In this document: positions 1-8,819 of the stretch, one piece after another
How positions within the stretch are numbered: position 1 is the stretch's first letter
Layout: each line of letters starts with the position of its first letter
Origin: an uncultured Burkholderiales bacterium
GTDB lineage: Bacteria; Pseudomonadota; Gammaproteobacteria; Burkholderiales; Burkholderiaceae_C
Reading direction: 5' to 3'
Length of the DNA stretch: 64,000 nucleotides
Assembly: GCA_943908475.1 (NCBI GenBank)
Contig: CALTTG010000012.1
Coordinates: 13,462 to 77,461, forward strand
Position numbers and translations under genes: made by a program
Notes under the pieces: model-generated
Told to the model about the DNA's origin: nothing
The model's input: the letters and a program-made list of their open reading frames with translations, nothing else
Databases searched by the model: none

Positions 1-32
1 ATCGGGTCGACCTGCACGTTCAAGGTCTGCCC

Positions 33-662
33 ATGCAACTCATCCTCGCCTCCAACAACTCCAAAAAACTGCGTGAACTGCAGGCGCTGCTCGGCCCGCT
101 GGGCCTGAGCCTGATCACCCAGGGCGCGTTGGGCATTGCCGAGGCCGAAGAGCCCCACATCACCTTTGTGGAAAACGCGCTGGCCAAGGCCCGTCACGCG
201 GCCCAGCAAGGCCAAGGCGCCGCGATTGCTGACGACTCGGGGCTGTGCGTGCGCGCGTTGGGGGGGCAGCCCGGTGTGAGGTCGGCTCGGTACGCGCTCG
301 ACGCCGGCCGCCACCCTGCGGGGGTCCCGCGGGAGGTGGCCGATGCGGCCAACAACGACCTCTTGCTGGAGACCCTGCGCGGTCAAAGCGAACGGCACGC
401 GCACTTCACCTGCCTGCTGGTGGCCGTGCGCCACGCCGAAGACCCCGAGCCCCTCATCGCCGAAGGCCATTGGGCGGGCCAGCTGCTCGAAGCCCCCCGT
501 GGTCATGAAGGCTTTGGCTATGACCCCTTGCTGTGGCTGCCGGACCATGCCTGCTCCGCCGCCGACATGAGCGCCGAGCAGAAAAACGCGATCAGCCACC
601 GCGCGATTGCCTGCCGCCGCATGCGTGAACTGATGGCGGTGCACTGGGGGCTTCGCGCGTGA
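33..662 (+). CDS. rdgB: Non-canonical purine NTP pyrophosphatase (RdgB/HAM1)
   Basis: The predicted enzyme hydrolyses dITP, ITP and XTP to monophosphates and so keeps deaminated purines out of DNA and RNA in the cytoplasm. The 209-residue length fits the family. The N-terminal substrate-binding motif SNNSKK is at residues 7-12, FVENALAKAR is at 45-54, the catalytic acidic motif DDSGL is at 67-71, and GFGYDP and SHRA motifs lie near the C-terminus. The ATG at 33 gives the usual family N-terminus. The reading frame is open to the left edge, but the 30 bases before the ATG show no alternative start. The stop overlaps the GTG start of hemW (GTGA), so the two genes are translationally coupled. Confidence 0.95.
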   Translation: MQLILASNNSKKLRELQALLGPLGLSLITQGALGIAEAEEPHITFVENALAKARHAAQQGQGAAIADDSGLCVRALGGQPGVRSARYALDAGRHPAGVPREVADAANNDLLLETLRGQSERHAHFTCLLVAVRHAEDPEPLIAEGHWAGQLLEAPRGHEGFGYDPLLWLPDHACSAADMSAEQKNAISHRAIACRRMRELMAVHWGLRA

Positions 663-1855
663 TCACCTTGTCCCGCCCGGGCGCACTCAGCGCCCTGCCC
701 CCGTTGTCCTTGTATGTGCACCTGCCCTGGTGCCTCAAAAAGTGCCCCTACTGCGACTTCAACTCGCACGAGTTCAAACCGGGCGCATCACCCTCGGCCG
801 CCTCGTCGCTGCCAGAAGACGCCTACCTCCAGGCCCTGATGGCCGACCTGGAAAGCAGCCTGCCCCTGATCTGGGGCCGTCGGGTGCACACCATCTTCAT
901 CGGGGGGGGCACCCCCAGCTTGTTTTCGCCCGCGAGCATCGATCGCTTGTTGGCCGACATCCGCGCGCGCCTGCCGCTGGAACCCAACTGCGAAATCACG
1001 CTGGAGGCCAACCCCGGCACCTTCGAAAAAGACCGATTCAAGGGTTTCAGAGACGCCGGGGTGAACCGCCTGTCCATCGGCGTTCAGAGCTTTGACGACG
1101 CCCGCCTGCAGGCGCTGGGCCGGGTGCACAACAGCGATCAAGCGCGAGCGGCCATCGACGAGGCCCGTCAGGCATTTGACACCTTCAACATCGACCTGAT
1201 GTACGCCCTGCCCGGCCAAACGCTGGCTGACCTGCGCCGAGAAATTGACACGGCCATGGCGTTTGCGCCGCCCCACCTGTCGCTGTACCACCTCACCATC
1301 GAGCCCAACACCCGCTTTGCCAACGACCCGCCAGCCGGCCTGCCCGATGACGACAGCGCCTTCGACATGCTCGATCACCTGATCGAGGCCACCGAGGCCG
1401 CCGGGATGCGTCGCTACGAGGTGTCGGCCTATGCGCGCGCCGGCCATCAGTGCCAGCACAACCTCAATTACTGGCAATTTGGCGACTACCTGGGCATCGG
1501 TGCGGGTGCCCACGGCAAGATCAGCTTCCCTGACCGCATCGTGCGGCAAGTCAAGTGGCGAGAGCCCACTGCCTACATGGACAATGCCCTCAAGGGCAAC
1601 GCCTGCTCCAACGAACAGGACGTCGCCTTGGGCGCCCGCCCGTTCGAATACATGCTCAACGCCCTCCGACTGGTGGATGGGTTTGAGCTCAGCCGGTTCT
1701 GCGAGCGCACCGGGCTGACCCTGGCGGCCATCCAGAAGCCGCTGGCAGAGGCCGAGGCCAAGGGATTGCTGGGCAGAGACTTGCACCGGGCCTGGCCCAC
1801 CGACAAAGGCATGGACTTTTTGAGCGACCTGCAAGCCCTGTTTTTGGAAAATTGA
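659..1855 (+). CDS. hemW: Radical SAM heme chaperone HemW (HemN-like)
   Basis: This is a 398-residue radical SAM protein of the HemW family. HemW is regarded as a heme chaperone that delivers heme to membrane respiratory enzymes, and it is often misnamed coproporphyrinogen III dehydrogenase. The iron-sulfur motif CLKKCPYC gives cysteines at residues 25, 29 and 32, which matches the CxxxCxxC pattern. IFIGGGTPSLF and the later GVQSFDD and YALPGQT motifs are typical of the family. HemN differs by a longer N-terminal part, absent here. The GTG start overlaps the rdgB stop. Gene order rdgB-hemW is common in Burkholderiales. No gene follows closely on this strand, so it probably ends the operon. 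Confidence 0.93.
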   Translation: MITLSRPGALSALPPLSLYVHLPWCLKKCPYCDFNSHEFKPGASPSAASSLPEDAYLQALMADLESSLPLIWGRRVHTIFIGGGTPSLFSPASIDRLLADIRARLPLEPNCEITLEANPGTFEKDRFKGFRDAGVNRLSIGVQSFDDARLQALGRVHNSDQARAAIDEARQAFDTFNIDLMYALPGQTLADLRREIDTAMAFAPPHLSLYHLTIEPNTRFANDPPAGLPDDDSAFDMLDHLIEATEAAGMRRYEVSAYARAGHQCQHNLNYWQFGDYLGIGAGAHGKISFPDRIVRQVKWREPTAYMDNALKGNACSNEQDVALGARPFEYMLNALRLVDGFELSRFCERTGLTLAAIQKPLAEAEAKGLLGRDLHRAWPTDKGMDFLSDLQALFLEN

Positions 1856-2032
1856 TTTCGTCAAGTGAAATTGACAAATCATTGCATCTGCACCAAGGGT
1901 TTACAGCATTGATGGCCCATCACAACTGACTCACATTCAAACAACATCCTCCACCCCCCTTGCACGGGGACGCAAACTCCGTCAAAGTTTGAAATAATTC
2001 TGTTGAATTAATCAACCGCACTCAGGTTCACC

Positions 2033-2719
2033 ATGTCTGACAGCAACGCATCTTCTCCTTACACGAAGCGCACTTACGGTGGCGTTTCGGGCGAGGAACG
2101 CAGCCGCCAGCGCCGCGAGAAACTCATCGAGGCGGGTTTGCAGGTCTTTGGCACGCTGGGGTTCGACAAAGCCACCATGCGGGACATCTGTGCCAGTGCC
2201 CGTCTGGCCGAACGCTACTTCTACGAAAACTTCGCCAACATCGACGAAGCGTTTGAAGCGGTGCACCTGGAACTGACCGCCAAGCTGCTGACCAACATGA
2301 CCCAGGCGGTGGCCAAGGCGCCCGCCGAGCAACCCTTGAAGAAAGCGGCGGCGGGCCTCACGGCCTACTACAGCTTCATCCAGGAAGATCCTCGCCGTGC
2401 ACAGATCATCTTGCTGGACGCGGCCAAGCTGGGGCACAACAACGTGCACCACACCGGCTCGACCATGCACGGTTTTGCCACCTTCATGGCCGACATCGTG
2501 GCCGACCACCGCCAAGGGCTGCCCGCAGGCATGAGCAACGCGCTGGTGACCACGGGCCTGATCGGCATGGCGATTCAAACCGGCGTCACATGGTTCTATG
2601 GCGGCTTCAAGGAACCCGTGTCCACCATCGTGGAACACAACCTGTATGCGTGGCGCGGCTTGGTGCAATGGATCGAGCATGCCGACAAATCGGCACAACG
2701 CGACACCGCCAAGAGCTGA
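2033..2719 (+). CDS. TetR/AcrR-family transcriptional regulator
   Basis: This 228-residue protein has a TetR-type helix-turn-helix at about residues 25-72 (REKLIEAGLQVFGTLGF, then ATMRDICASARLAERYFYENF). The divergent alpha-helical remainder is the usual ligand and dimer domain. The ligand cannot be told from sequence. The 177-bp AT-richer gap upstream probably holds its promoter. It is convergent with the acyl-CoA ligase on the other strand and shares a bidirectional terminator with it. Many TetR proteins beside fatty acid genes sense acyl-CoA, but a regulatory link to that neighbour is only an inference. Confidence 0.85.
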   Translation: MSDSNASSPYTKRTYGGVSGEERSRQRREKLIEAGLQVFGTLGFDKATMRDICASARLAERYFYENFANIDEAFEAVHLELTAKLLTNMTQAVAKAPAEQPLKKAAAGLTAYYSFIQEDPRRAQIILLDAAKLGHNNVHHTGSTMHGFATFMADIVADHRQGLPAGMSNALVTTGLIGMAIQTGVTWFYGGFKEPVSTIVEHNLYAWRGLVQWIEHADKSAQRDTAKS

Positions 2720-2741
2720 CCCCTGCGTTTGAAACACCCAG

Positions 2742-2773
2742 AAAAAAGCCGCTGCATCGCAGCGGCTTTTTTC
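2742..2773. terminator. Bidirectional intrinsic terminator
   Basis: The stem arms AGCCGCTG and CAGCGGCT surround a short CATCG loop. An A-run lies on the left and a T-run on the right, so the hairpin can terminate both the TetR gene (plus strand) and the acyl-CoA ligase (minus strand). Confidence 0.85.
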
Positions 2774-2814
2774 TGGGGGCTTGCGCCCTGAGGAAGGGGC
2801 CGAAGCCCCCACCC

Positions 2815-4509
2815 TCACTTCTTTTCGTCGCGCAATTCGCGGCGCAGGATCTTGCCCACGTTAGTCTTGGGCAGGTCGGCACGGAACTCGATGTACTTGG
2901 GGCACTTGTAGCCCGTCAGTTGCTCGTGGCAGTAAGCCTTGAGCGCCTCTTCGGACAGCGTGGCGTCTTTGCGCACCACGAACAGCTTCACGGCCTCACC
3001 CGACTTGGCATCGGGCACGCCCACTGCCGCACACTCCATCACGCCAGGGTGCAGGTTCACCACTTGCTCGACTTCGTTGGGGTACACGTTGAAGCCCGAC
3101 ACCAGGATCATGTCCTTCTTGCGGTCCACGATTTTGACCATGCCGGTGTCGTCCATCACGCCCACGTCACCCGTGCGGAAGAAGTGGTCGGCCGTCATGA
3201 CCTTGGCCGTTTCGTCGTCGCGCTGCCAGTAACCCGCCATCACTTGGGGGCCACGGATGGCGATTTCACCCACGCCGCCGATGGGCAAGTGGTTGCCGTC
3301 GTCGTCCAGGATGGCCACTTCGGTGTTGGGCAGGGGCAAGCCGATGCTGCCGTTGTACTCGGTGTTGTCGAGGCGGTTGGCCGTGGCCACCGGCGAGGTC
3401 TCCGACAGGCCATAGCCTTCCACAATCGCGCAACCGGTGATCTGCTTCCACTTCTCGGCGGTCGCCTGCTGCACGGCCATGCCGCCACCCATCGACACCT
3501 TCAGACCGGAGAAGTCCAGCTTGGCGAAATCAGGGTGGTTGGCCAGCGCGTTGAACAGCGTGTTCACGGCGGGGAACTGGTTGATGCGGTAGCTGCTGAG
3601 GGTCTTGATCACGGCCGGCAGGTCGCGCGGGTTCGGGATCAGGATGTTCATGCTGCCCATGCGGGCGCCCATGAAGTAGTTCACCGTCAGCGCGAAGATG
3701 TGATACAGCGGCAAGGCGCACACGGCCACCAGGGGCTGGTCACCCAGCTTGCTGAGCTGCGGCTTGAACCAGGCTTCGTTTTGCAGGATGTTGGCCACCA
3801 CGTTGCTGTGCAGCAGCGTGGCACCCTTGGACACGCCGGTGGTGCCGCCGGTGTACTGCAGGAAGGCCACATCGCTGGGCACTTGCTGAGGGCGCTTGTA
3901 GCCCATGCCCTTGCCGACCGACAAGGCCTTCTTGAACTGCGTGACGGTGATGCCACCGCTGTTGGGCAATTCAAACGCGGGCACCATCTTCTTGACGTTG
4001 CGCACCACGAAGTTCACCAGCGCACTCTTCGGGAAGGGAAGCATGTCGCCCATGGCCGCCAGCACCACGTGCTTGACCGGGGTCTTGCGGATGACGTCCT
4101 GCAAGGTGGTGGCGAAGTTTTCCAGGATGACGATGGCTTCGGAGCCCGAGTCCTTGAGCTGGTGCTCGAGTTCACGCGGGGTGTACAGGGGGTTCACGTT
4201 CACCACCACATAGCCGGCACGCAGCACGGCCGCGATGGCCACCACGTACTGAGGCACGTTGGGCATCATCAAGGCAATGCGTGCGCCTTTGGCCAGCCCC
4301 AGCGACTGGAAGTAAGCGGCCAGAGAGCGGGACAGCTCATCGACCTGCGCAAACGTCCAGTGAGCCCCCATGAAGGCGGCCATGTCACGCTGCGCGTGCT
4401 GCTTGAAGGCCTGCTCCAGCAGGTCGGTCAGCGAGTTGTAGGCACCGGTGTCGATCTCGGCAGGGACACCGTTCTGGTAGTGGGCGAGCCAGGGCTTGGC
4501 GAGGGTCAT
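2815..4509 (-). CDS. fadD: Long-chain fatty acid-CoA ligase (FadD-like)
   Basis: This 564-residue member of the ANL adenylating superfamily is predicted to activate fatty acids to acyl-AMP and then acyl-CoA for beta-oxidation, in the cytoplasm or at the inner membrane. The AMP-binding P-loop YTGGTTGVSKG is at about residues 217-227. EGYGLSETSP is the A5-type motif, and FFRTGDVGVMDDTGM leads into the hinge motif VDRKKDMILVSGFNVYP. The C-terminus ends with the catalytic lysine context KTNVGKILRRELR. The ATG at 4509 is preferred because the purine-rich GAGGAC precedes it and the family N-terminus (MTLAKPWL) starts there. The frame stays open to 4692 without homology. It stands alone between convergent and divergent neighbours. 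Confidence 0.9.
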   Translation of the reverse strand: MTLAKPWLAHYQNGVPAEIDTGAYNSLTDLLEQAFKQHAQRDMAAFMGAHWTFAQVDELSRSLAAYFQSLGLAKGARIALMMPNVPQYVVAIAAVLRAGYVVVNVNPLYTPRELEHQLKDSGSEAIVILENFATTLQDVIRKTPVKHVVLAAMGDMLPFPKSALVNFVVRNVKKMVPAFELPNSGGITVTQFKKALSVGKGMGYKRPQQVPSDVAFLQYTGGTTGVSKGATLLHSNVVANILQNEAWFKPQLSKLGDQPLVAVCALPLYHIFALTVNYFMGARMGSMNILIPNPRDLPAVIKTLSSYRINQFPAVNTLFNALANHPDFAKLDFSGLKVSMGGGMAVQQATAEKWKQITGCAIVEGYGLSETSPVATANRLDNTEYNGSIGLPLPNTEVAILDDDGNHLPIGGVGEIAIRGPQVMAGYWQRDDETAKVMTADHFFRTGDVGVMDDTGMVKIVDRKKDMILVSGFNVYPNEVEQVVNLHPGVMECAAVGVPDAKSGEAVKLFVVRKDATLSEEALKAYCHEQLTGYKCPKYIEFRADLPKTNVGKILRRELRDEKK

Positions 4510-4767
4510 CTCTGTCGTCCTCAATGGAAGTGAAAGGGTGTTTGAAACGGGGCCGCGCGCATCCCACGCACGATTGCAGGCATTCTGCAACAAAGGTACG
4601 TGGTTTCCACATCCGTTGTGTCCGATTGCTCCACTCCGCGACGCTTTCGCGATGCGCCGGGAACACAGACAGAGCTTGGACGATGGGGCCAATCCCTGAT
4701 GTGAAATTGAACACGTCCATTATCATTTGCCGCTTGCAGGACCTCCCTGCGTTAAAGAGATACACGC

Positions 4768-5298
4768 ATGAGTGCAGGACACACGAGCCCGGCGTCGCCC
4801 AAACGTCGTTGGTTCCTCAAAACAGCCTTGGTCGTTGGTGCGGCCGCAGGTGCGCTGGGCGGCGGCATCTGGTGGCGCCGCGGCTACGACAACGGACAAC
4901 TCACCGCCGATGGCGCCCAGGTGTTTCGCGCGCTGGCTCGAGGCATCCTGGGCCCCATGCTGCCGCAAGGCCCTGCCCGCGAGGCCGTCTTGGACGAACA
5001 CCTCGCCTCGCTGGAGCGGCTGCTGAACTCCATGCCCAAAGCCAAGCGAGACCAAATCACCCTGGTGACCGGCGTGCTGTCCAATGCGCCCACGCGCTAC
5101 CTGGCCGCTGGGCTGTGGACCTCTTGGGACCAAGCCAGCGACGAACAGGTTCGCGAAGCCCTCAAAGCCATGCAGATGGCCGATGGCATGGTGCCCAACG
5201 TGCTGTTTGCCGCCGCACGTGCCCTCACCTGCCTGACCTTCTTCTCTCAACCCTCTCACTGGGAAATCGCCGGCTACCCCGGCCCGATGTCGATATGA
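4768..5298 (+). CDS. Tat-exported small subunit of a GMC oxidoreductase (gluconate 2-dehydrogenase subunit 3-like)
   Basis: This 176-residue protein begins with a twin-arginine signal (KRRWFLK at about residues 13-19) followed by an alanine/glycine-rich hydrophobic stretch. It should therefore be exported folded through the Tat system. The remainder is helical and resembles the small, non-flavin subunits that accompany membrane-linked GMC dehydrogenases. Its stop overlaps the ATG of the downstream flavoprotein (ATGA), so the two are coupled. The flavoprotein has no signal of its own, and this subunit may carry it across as a hitchhiker. The family call rests on context and signal type and is moderate. 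Confidence 0.65.
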   Translation: MSAGHTSPASPKRRWFLKTALVVGAAAGALGGGIWWRRGYDNGQLTADGAQVFRALARGILGPMLPQGPAREAVLDEHLASLERLLNSMPKAKRDQITLVTGVLSNAPTRYLAAGLWTSWDQASDEQVREALKAMQMADGMVPNVLFAAARALTCLTFFSQPSHWEIAGYPGPMSI

Positions 5299-6908
5299 GC
5301 AAACTCCCAGACGTATTCCGCGAAGGTCAAAAGACTCACAACTGGAAGACCTTCAACGGCGAACTCGGCCTGCCTGAGCAAATCACCTGCGACGTGGCCA
5401 TCATCGGCTCGGGCGCCGGTGCCGGCATCACGGCAGAGTTGCTGACCAAGGCCGGCTTGGACGTGGTCATGGTGGAAGAAGGTCCTCTGCGCACGTCAAG
5501 CGACTTCAACCAGAAAGAGTCCGAGGCCTACACGTCGCTCTACCAAGAAAGTGCAGCGCGCGCGAACATCGACAACAGCGTCACCATCCTTCAGGGGCGC
5601 TGCGTGGGTGGCACCACCGTCATCAACTGGACCTCGTCGTTCCGCACCCCCGATGACACGCTGAAGTTCTGGCAAGACCAGTTTGGCCTCGGTGACCTGA
5701 CCAAAGACTCGCTGGCCCCGTATTTCGCCAAGGCAGAGGCTCGGCTGAACGTCGAGCCGTGGGCCGCCGCGCCCAACGCCAACAACGAGTTGTTGCGCAC
5801 GGGCGCCAACAAACTGGGTGTGCCAGCCCATGTGATTCCTCGCAACGTCAAAGGCTGCTGGAACCTCGGCTCATGCGGCATGGGCTGCCCGACCAACGCC
5901 AAGCAGTCGATGCTGGTGACCACCATCCCCACCGCATTGAGCGCGGGGGCGCGCCTGTACTACCAGACCCGCGCCGAGAAACTCGACATTCAGGGCGATG
6001 AGGTCAAGGGCCTGGTGTGTTCGGGCATCCGGGTCAACGGCGATCGCATCAACAACAAGCAGATGCGAGTGGTGGCCAAGCACTACGTGGTGTCCGGCGG
6101 CGCGATCAACTCGCCGGCCTTGCTCAAGCGTTCCGACGCACCCGACCCCCACGGCATCCTGGGCACGCGCACCTTCTTGCATCCGGTGACGTTTTCATCG
6201 GCGGTGTATCCGCAAGCCATCGAAGGCTGGGCCGGTGCCCCGCAAACCATCTATTCGGACCACTACCTGCACACGCAACCCGTGGATGGCCCCATGGGCT
6301 TCAAGGTGGAAGCCACCCCCATGCACCCCGGTCTGATGGGTGTGCTGCTGGGCGGCATCGGCGGCGATCTGGCCGAGCGTTTCAAGAATTACCCGCACAC
6401 GCAGTTGCTGTTGTCGCTGTTGCGCGATGGCTTCCACCCTGAAGCGCCCGGCGGCACGGTGATGCTCAACGTCGATGGCTCGCCGTTGCTCAACTACCAG
6501 TTGACGCCATACATCTTGGAAGGTGCACGCCGTTCCCTGATGGCCATGGCCGAGCTGCAATTTGCGGCCGGAGCCACCAAGGTGCTGCCCTACCACGCCA
6601 ATGGTGAGTACTACACCTCGATGGCCCAAGCCAAGGCAGCGATCGAGAAGTACCCCATGGTGCCCTTCAAGACCGGCGTGGGCAGTGCCCACGTCATGGG
6701 CGGTTGCCGCATGGGTGGCAAGGAAGCGCTGGGTGTGGTGCAGTCAGACGGTGTCCACTGGCAGGTCAAGAACCTGTCGGTGCACGACGGCTCGCTGTTC
6801 CCGACCAGCGTGGGCGCCAACCCGCAGTTGTCGATTTATGGCCTCACGAACCGACTGGCCACGCAACTGGCCAAGAAGCTCACCGGCAAGGACGTGGCGC
6901 TGGCCTGA
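5295..6908 (+). CDS. GMC-family FAD-dependent oxidoreductase (large subunit)
   Basis: This 537-residue flavoprotein of the glucose-methanol-choline oxidoreductase family probably oxidises an alcohol or sterol-like substrate. The FAD-binding Rossmann motif IIGSGAGAG is at residues 36-44, with an acidic strand end MVEEGP. LQGRCVGGTTVINW is the second family signature. The C-terminal part holds HVMGGCRMGG and NPQLSIYGLTNRLA, which match the GMC C-terminal domain with its active-site region. The cysteine-rich segment CWNLGSCGMGCPTNAKQ is typical of the subgroup that includes long-chain alcohol and cholesterol-type oxidases. It starts by ATGA overlap with the Tat-signal small subunit. No cytochrome subunit is adjacent. 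The substrate cannot be assigned. Confidence 0.82.
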   Translation: MSKLPDVFREGQKTHNWKTFNGELGLPEQITCDVAIIGSGAGAGITAELLTKAGLDVVMVEEGPLRTSSDFNQKESEAYTSLYQESAARANIDNSVTILQGRCVGGTTVINWTSSFRTPDDTLKFWQDQFGLGDLTKDSLAPYFAKAEARLNVEPWAAAPNANNELLRTGANKLGVPAHVIPRNVKGCWNLGSCGMGCPTNAKQSMLVTTIPTALSAGARLYYQTRAEKLDIQGDEVKGLVCSGIRVNGDRINNKQMRVVAKHYVVSGGAINSPALLKRSDAPDPHGILGTRTFLHPVTFSSAVYPQAIEGWAGAPQTIYSDHYLHTQPVDGPMGFKVEATPMHPGLMGVLLGGIGGDLAERFKNYPHTQLLLSLLRDGFHPEAPGGTVMLNVDGSPLLNYQLTPYILEGARRSLMAMAELQFAAGATKVLPYHANGEYYTSMAQAKAAIEKYPMVPFKTGVGSAHVMGGCRMGGKEALGVVQSDGVHWQVKNLSVHDGSLFPTSVGANPQLSIYGLTNRLATQLAKKLTGKDVALA

Positions 6909-6934
6909 ACCCAACGCCACCTGCTTCAGCCCCG

Positions 6935-6960
6935 AAAGCCGCTCACCGAGCGGCTTTTTT
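6935..6960 (+). terminator. Intrinsic terminator after the GMC oxidoreductase gene
   Basis: The arms AGCCGCT and AGCGGCT close a four-base CACC-type loop and are followed by six T residues on the plus strand. The A-run on the other side is short, so it works mainly for the plus strand. Confidence 0.8.
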
Positions 6961-8819
6961 CAGGGTTGGCGCGAAGCCAGCCACGCTCGCCAGCCCCCAA
7001 AAGCGGTGATGTCGATGGCGCCTTGGAGCCCCTCGGGTTCACAGATGAACCCCGGCACCACCCGCCCATCGGCCAGCACGGTCTTGCCGATGCCCAAGGG
7101 GGCAGGGATGCCCGCCACGAAACTGCCAAAGTGCGCCGAAGGCATCTCCCACACCTCCACCTCGATGGGCCCCGAACCCGGGGTGCCAGGCGCCACACGG
7201 ATCAAGCCAGGGCGCAAAACCGGCGCACCGGCGGGGTCCAGGGCCACGAGCCGGTGGTTCGGGCTGGTGTGCGTGCACGCCACCCGCCGAGCGCCTCGCT
7301 GCGTGAGCTGCCAGTTCAAAGGCTGCCCCTCCAAGTGCGCCCCGCACACTGCCACTTGAACCATGCCACTGGCGGTGGCAGGCGGCACCTCGCGGGCTTG
7401 AGGCGCGACGTGGCCGGTGGCCCCCAGCCAGGCAGCGCGCCCATCGAGGGCCGATTGCCAACGCGCCGCCAGGTGGAGCAAGGGCACATCCTGGTGCGCC
7501 GGCGCCATCAAGGTGACCCCGAATGGACCGGTCTCCGTCCAGTCGGCCGGAACGGCCACCGCCGACCAGTCCAACAGGTTCATGTGATTGGTGTACCACC
7601 CCAAGCGGCTGTTGAGGGCGACCGGATCGGCGAGCATGTCGGCCGTGGTGGGGTGACAAGGGGTGGTGGGCAGCATGATCACATCAACCTCCCGCCACAA
7701 CGCCGCCGCCTGGCGCTGCAACGCCTTCAGTCGATACTGCGCTTCAAAGGCATCGGCTGCCGAGGGCACGCGCCCCTTGAGGGTGATCTCACGCGTCACC
7801 GGAAAGACGGCCTCAGGACGTGCATCAATGAAAGCACGGATCGCTTGATACCGTTCAGCCACCCAGGGACCGTCGTAGAGCAACTGCGCCGTCTGCAACA
7901 GGGCAGAGATGTCGATGTCCACCACCTGCAAGCCCAGGTCACGAGCGCGTTCGATGGCGCGCTCAAACGCCGATTGCCAAGCCGCATCACCAAAGAACTC
8001 GCGCTGGCTCGGCAGGGGCACCCCCAGTCGAGGCACGGCGTCGCCCTGGGGGACGCGTCCAAGGTCAAAGCCATGGGGCTGTGCCGCTCGGGCAAAGGGG
8101 TCGCTGGCATCTTCACCCAGGGCGACCCGAAAGACATCGTGCGCGTCTTCGGCGGTGAAGGCAAAAATGGAGACCGTGTCCAGCGAGCGGCAGGCGGGCA
8201 CCACCCCCGATGTGCTGAGCAAGCCGCAGGTGGGCTTGAAGCCCACGAGCTGATTGAAAGCCGCCGGCACGCGACCGGACCCGGCGGTGTCGGTGCCCAG
8301 CGCAAAGCTGACCTGACCCAAGGCGAGTGAGACCGCCGAGCCTGAGCTGGAGCCGCCCGACACCCGCTCAGGCACCAGGGCGTTGCGACAAGCCCCGTAA
8401 GGCGACCGGGTGCCGTTGAGCCCGGTGGCAAACTGGTCCATGTTGGTTTTGCCAATCGGCAAGGCACCGGCATCGATCAGGCGTTGCACCACCCAGGCGC
8501 TTCGCTCCGGGACGAACGCGAACTCGGGGCAGGCCGCCGTGGTGGGCAGCCCCGCCAAATCGATGTTGTCCTTGATGGCGAAAGGCAATCCATACAGGGG
8601 CTTGCCTTCGGGCCCCTGCGCCATCAGCCCTTGGGCCATCTCCTGCAGGGTGTCTCGGTCATGCACCGACGTCCAAGCATGGTGGTCATCGTTCCCCACG
8701 CGACGAAGCACCTCATCGACCACGTCCATGGGCGTGACCTGTCCGCTGCGCAGCGCGGCACCAAGGCGGGCCATGTCAAAAGATTGCATCGAGAGTTTCA
8801 TGGTCGGATCCATGTTCAT
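6960..8819 (-). CDS. atzF: Allophanate hydrolase (AtzF type)
   Basis: This 619-residue amidase-signature enzyme splits allophanate into two ammonium and two CO2, the last step of the guanidine route in this operon. The N-terminal amidase domain shows the Ser-cisSer-Lys elements: the lysine in LPFAIKDNIDLAG, the glycine/serine-rich GGSSSGSAV, and GTDTAGSGRVPAAF. The C-terminal roughly 150 residues form the extra allophanate hydrolase domain (for example GTPGSGPIEVEVWEMP). The ATG at 8819 overlaps the stop of the carboxylase as ATGA. A second ATG lies two codons in. The minus-strand operon ends here, and its stop abuts the terminator of the convergent GMC gene. Family and context agree; urea degradation by a carboxylase/hydrolase pair was the older annotation. 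Confidence 0.93.
   Translation of the reverse strand: MNMDPTMKLSMQSFDMARLGAALRSGQVTPMDVVDEVLRRVGNDDHHAWTSVHDRDTLQEMAQGLMAQGPEGKPLYGLPFAIKDNIDLAGLPTTAACPEFAFVPERSAWVVQRLIDAGALPIGKTNMDQFATGLNGTRSPYGACRNALVPERVSGGSSSGSAVSLALGQVSFALGTDTAGSGRVPAAFNQLVGFKPTCGLLSTSGVVPACRSLDTVSIFAFTAEDAHDVFRVALGEDASDPFARAAQPHGFDLGRVPQGDAVPRLGVPLPSQREFFGDAAWQSAFERAIERARDLGLQVVDIDISALLQTAQLLYDGPWVAERYQAIRAFIDARPEAVFPVTREITLKGRVPSAADAFEAQYRLKALQRQAAALWREVDVIMLPTTPCHPTTADMLADPVALNSRLGWYTNHMNLLDWSAVAVPADWTETGPFGVTLMAPAHQDVPLLHLAARWQSALDGRAAWLGATGHVAPQAREVPPATASGMVQVAVCGAHLEGQPLNWQLTQRGARRVACTHTSPNHRLVALDPAGAPVLRPGLIRVAPGTPGSGPIEVEVWEMPSAHFGSFVAGIPAPLGIGKTVLADGRVVPGFICEPEGLQGAIDITAFGGWRAWLASRQP

Noticed and set aside
2590..4533. 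647-codon open frame antisense to the acyl-CoA ligase gene
   Set aside because: It mirrors a well-supported ligase gene, has histidine/valine/glycine-rich composition typical of antisense GC-rich frames, and no motif or ribosome-binding site.
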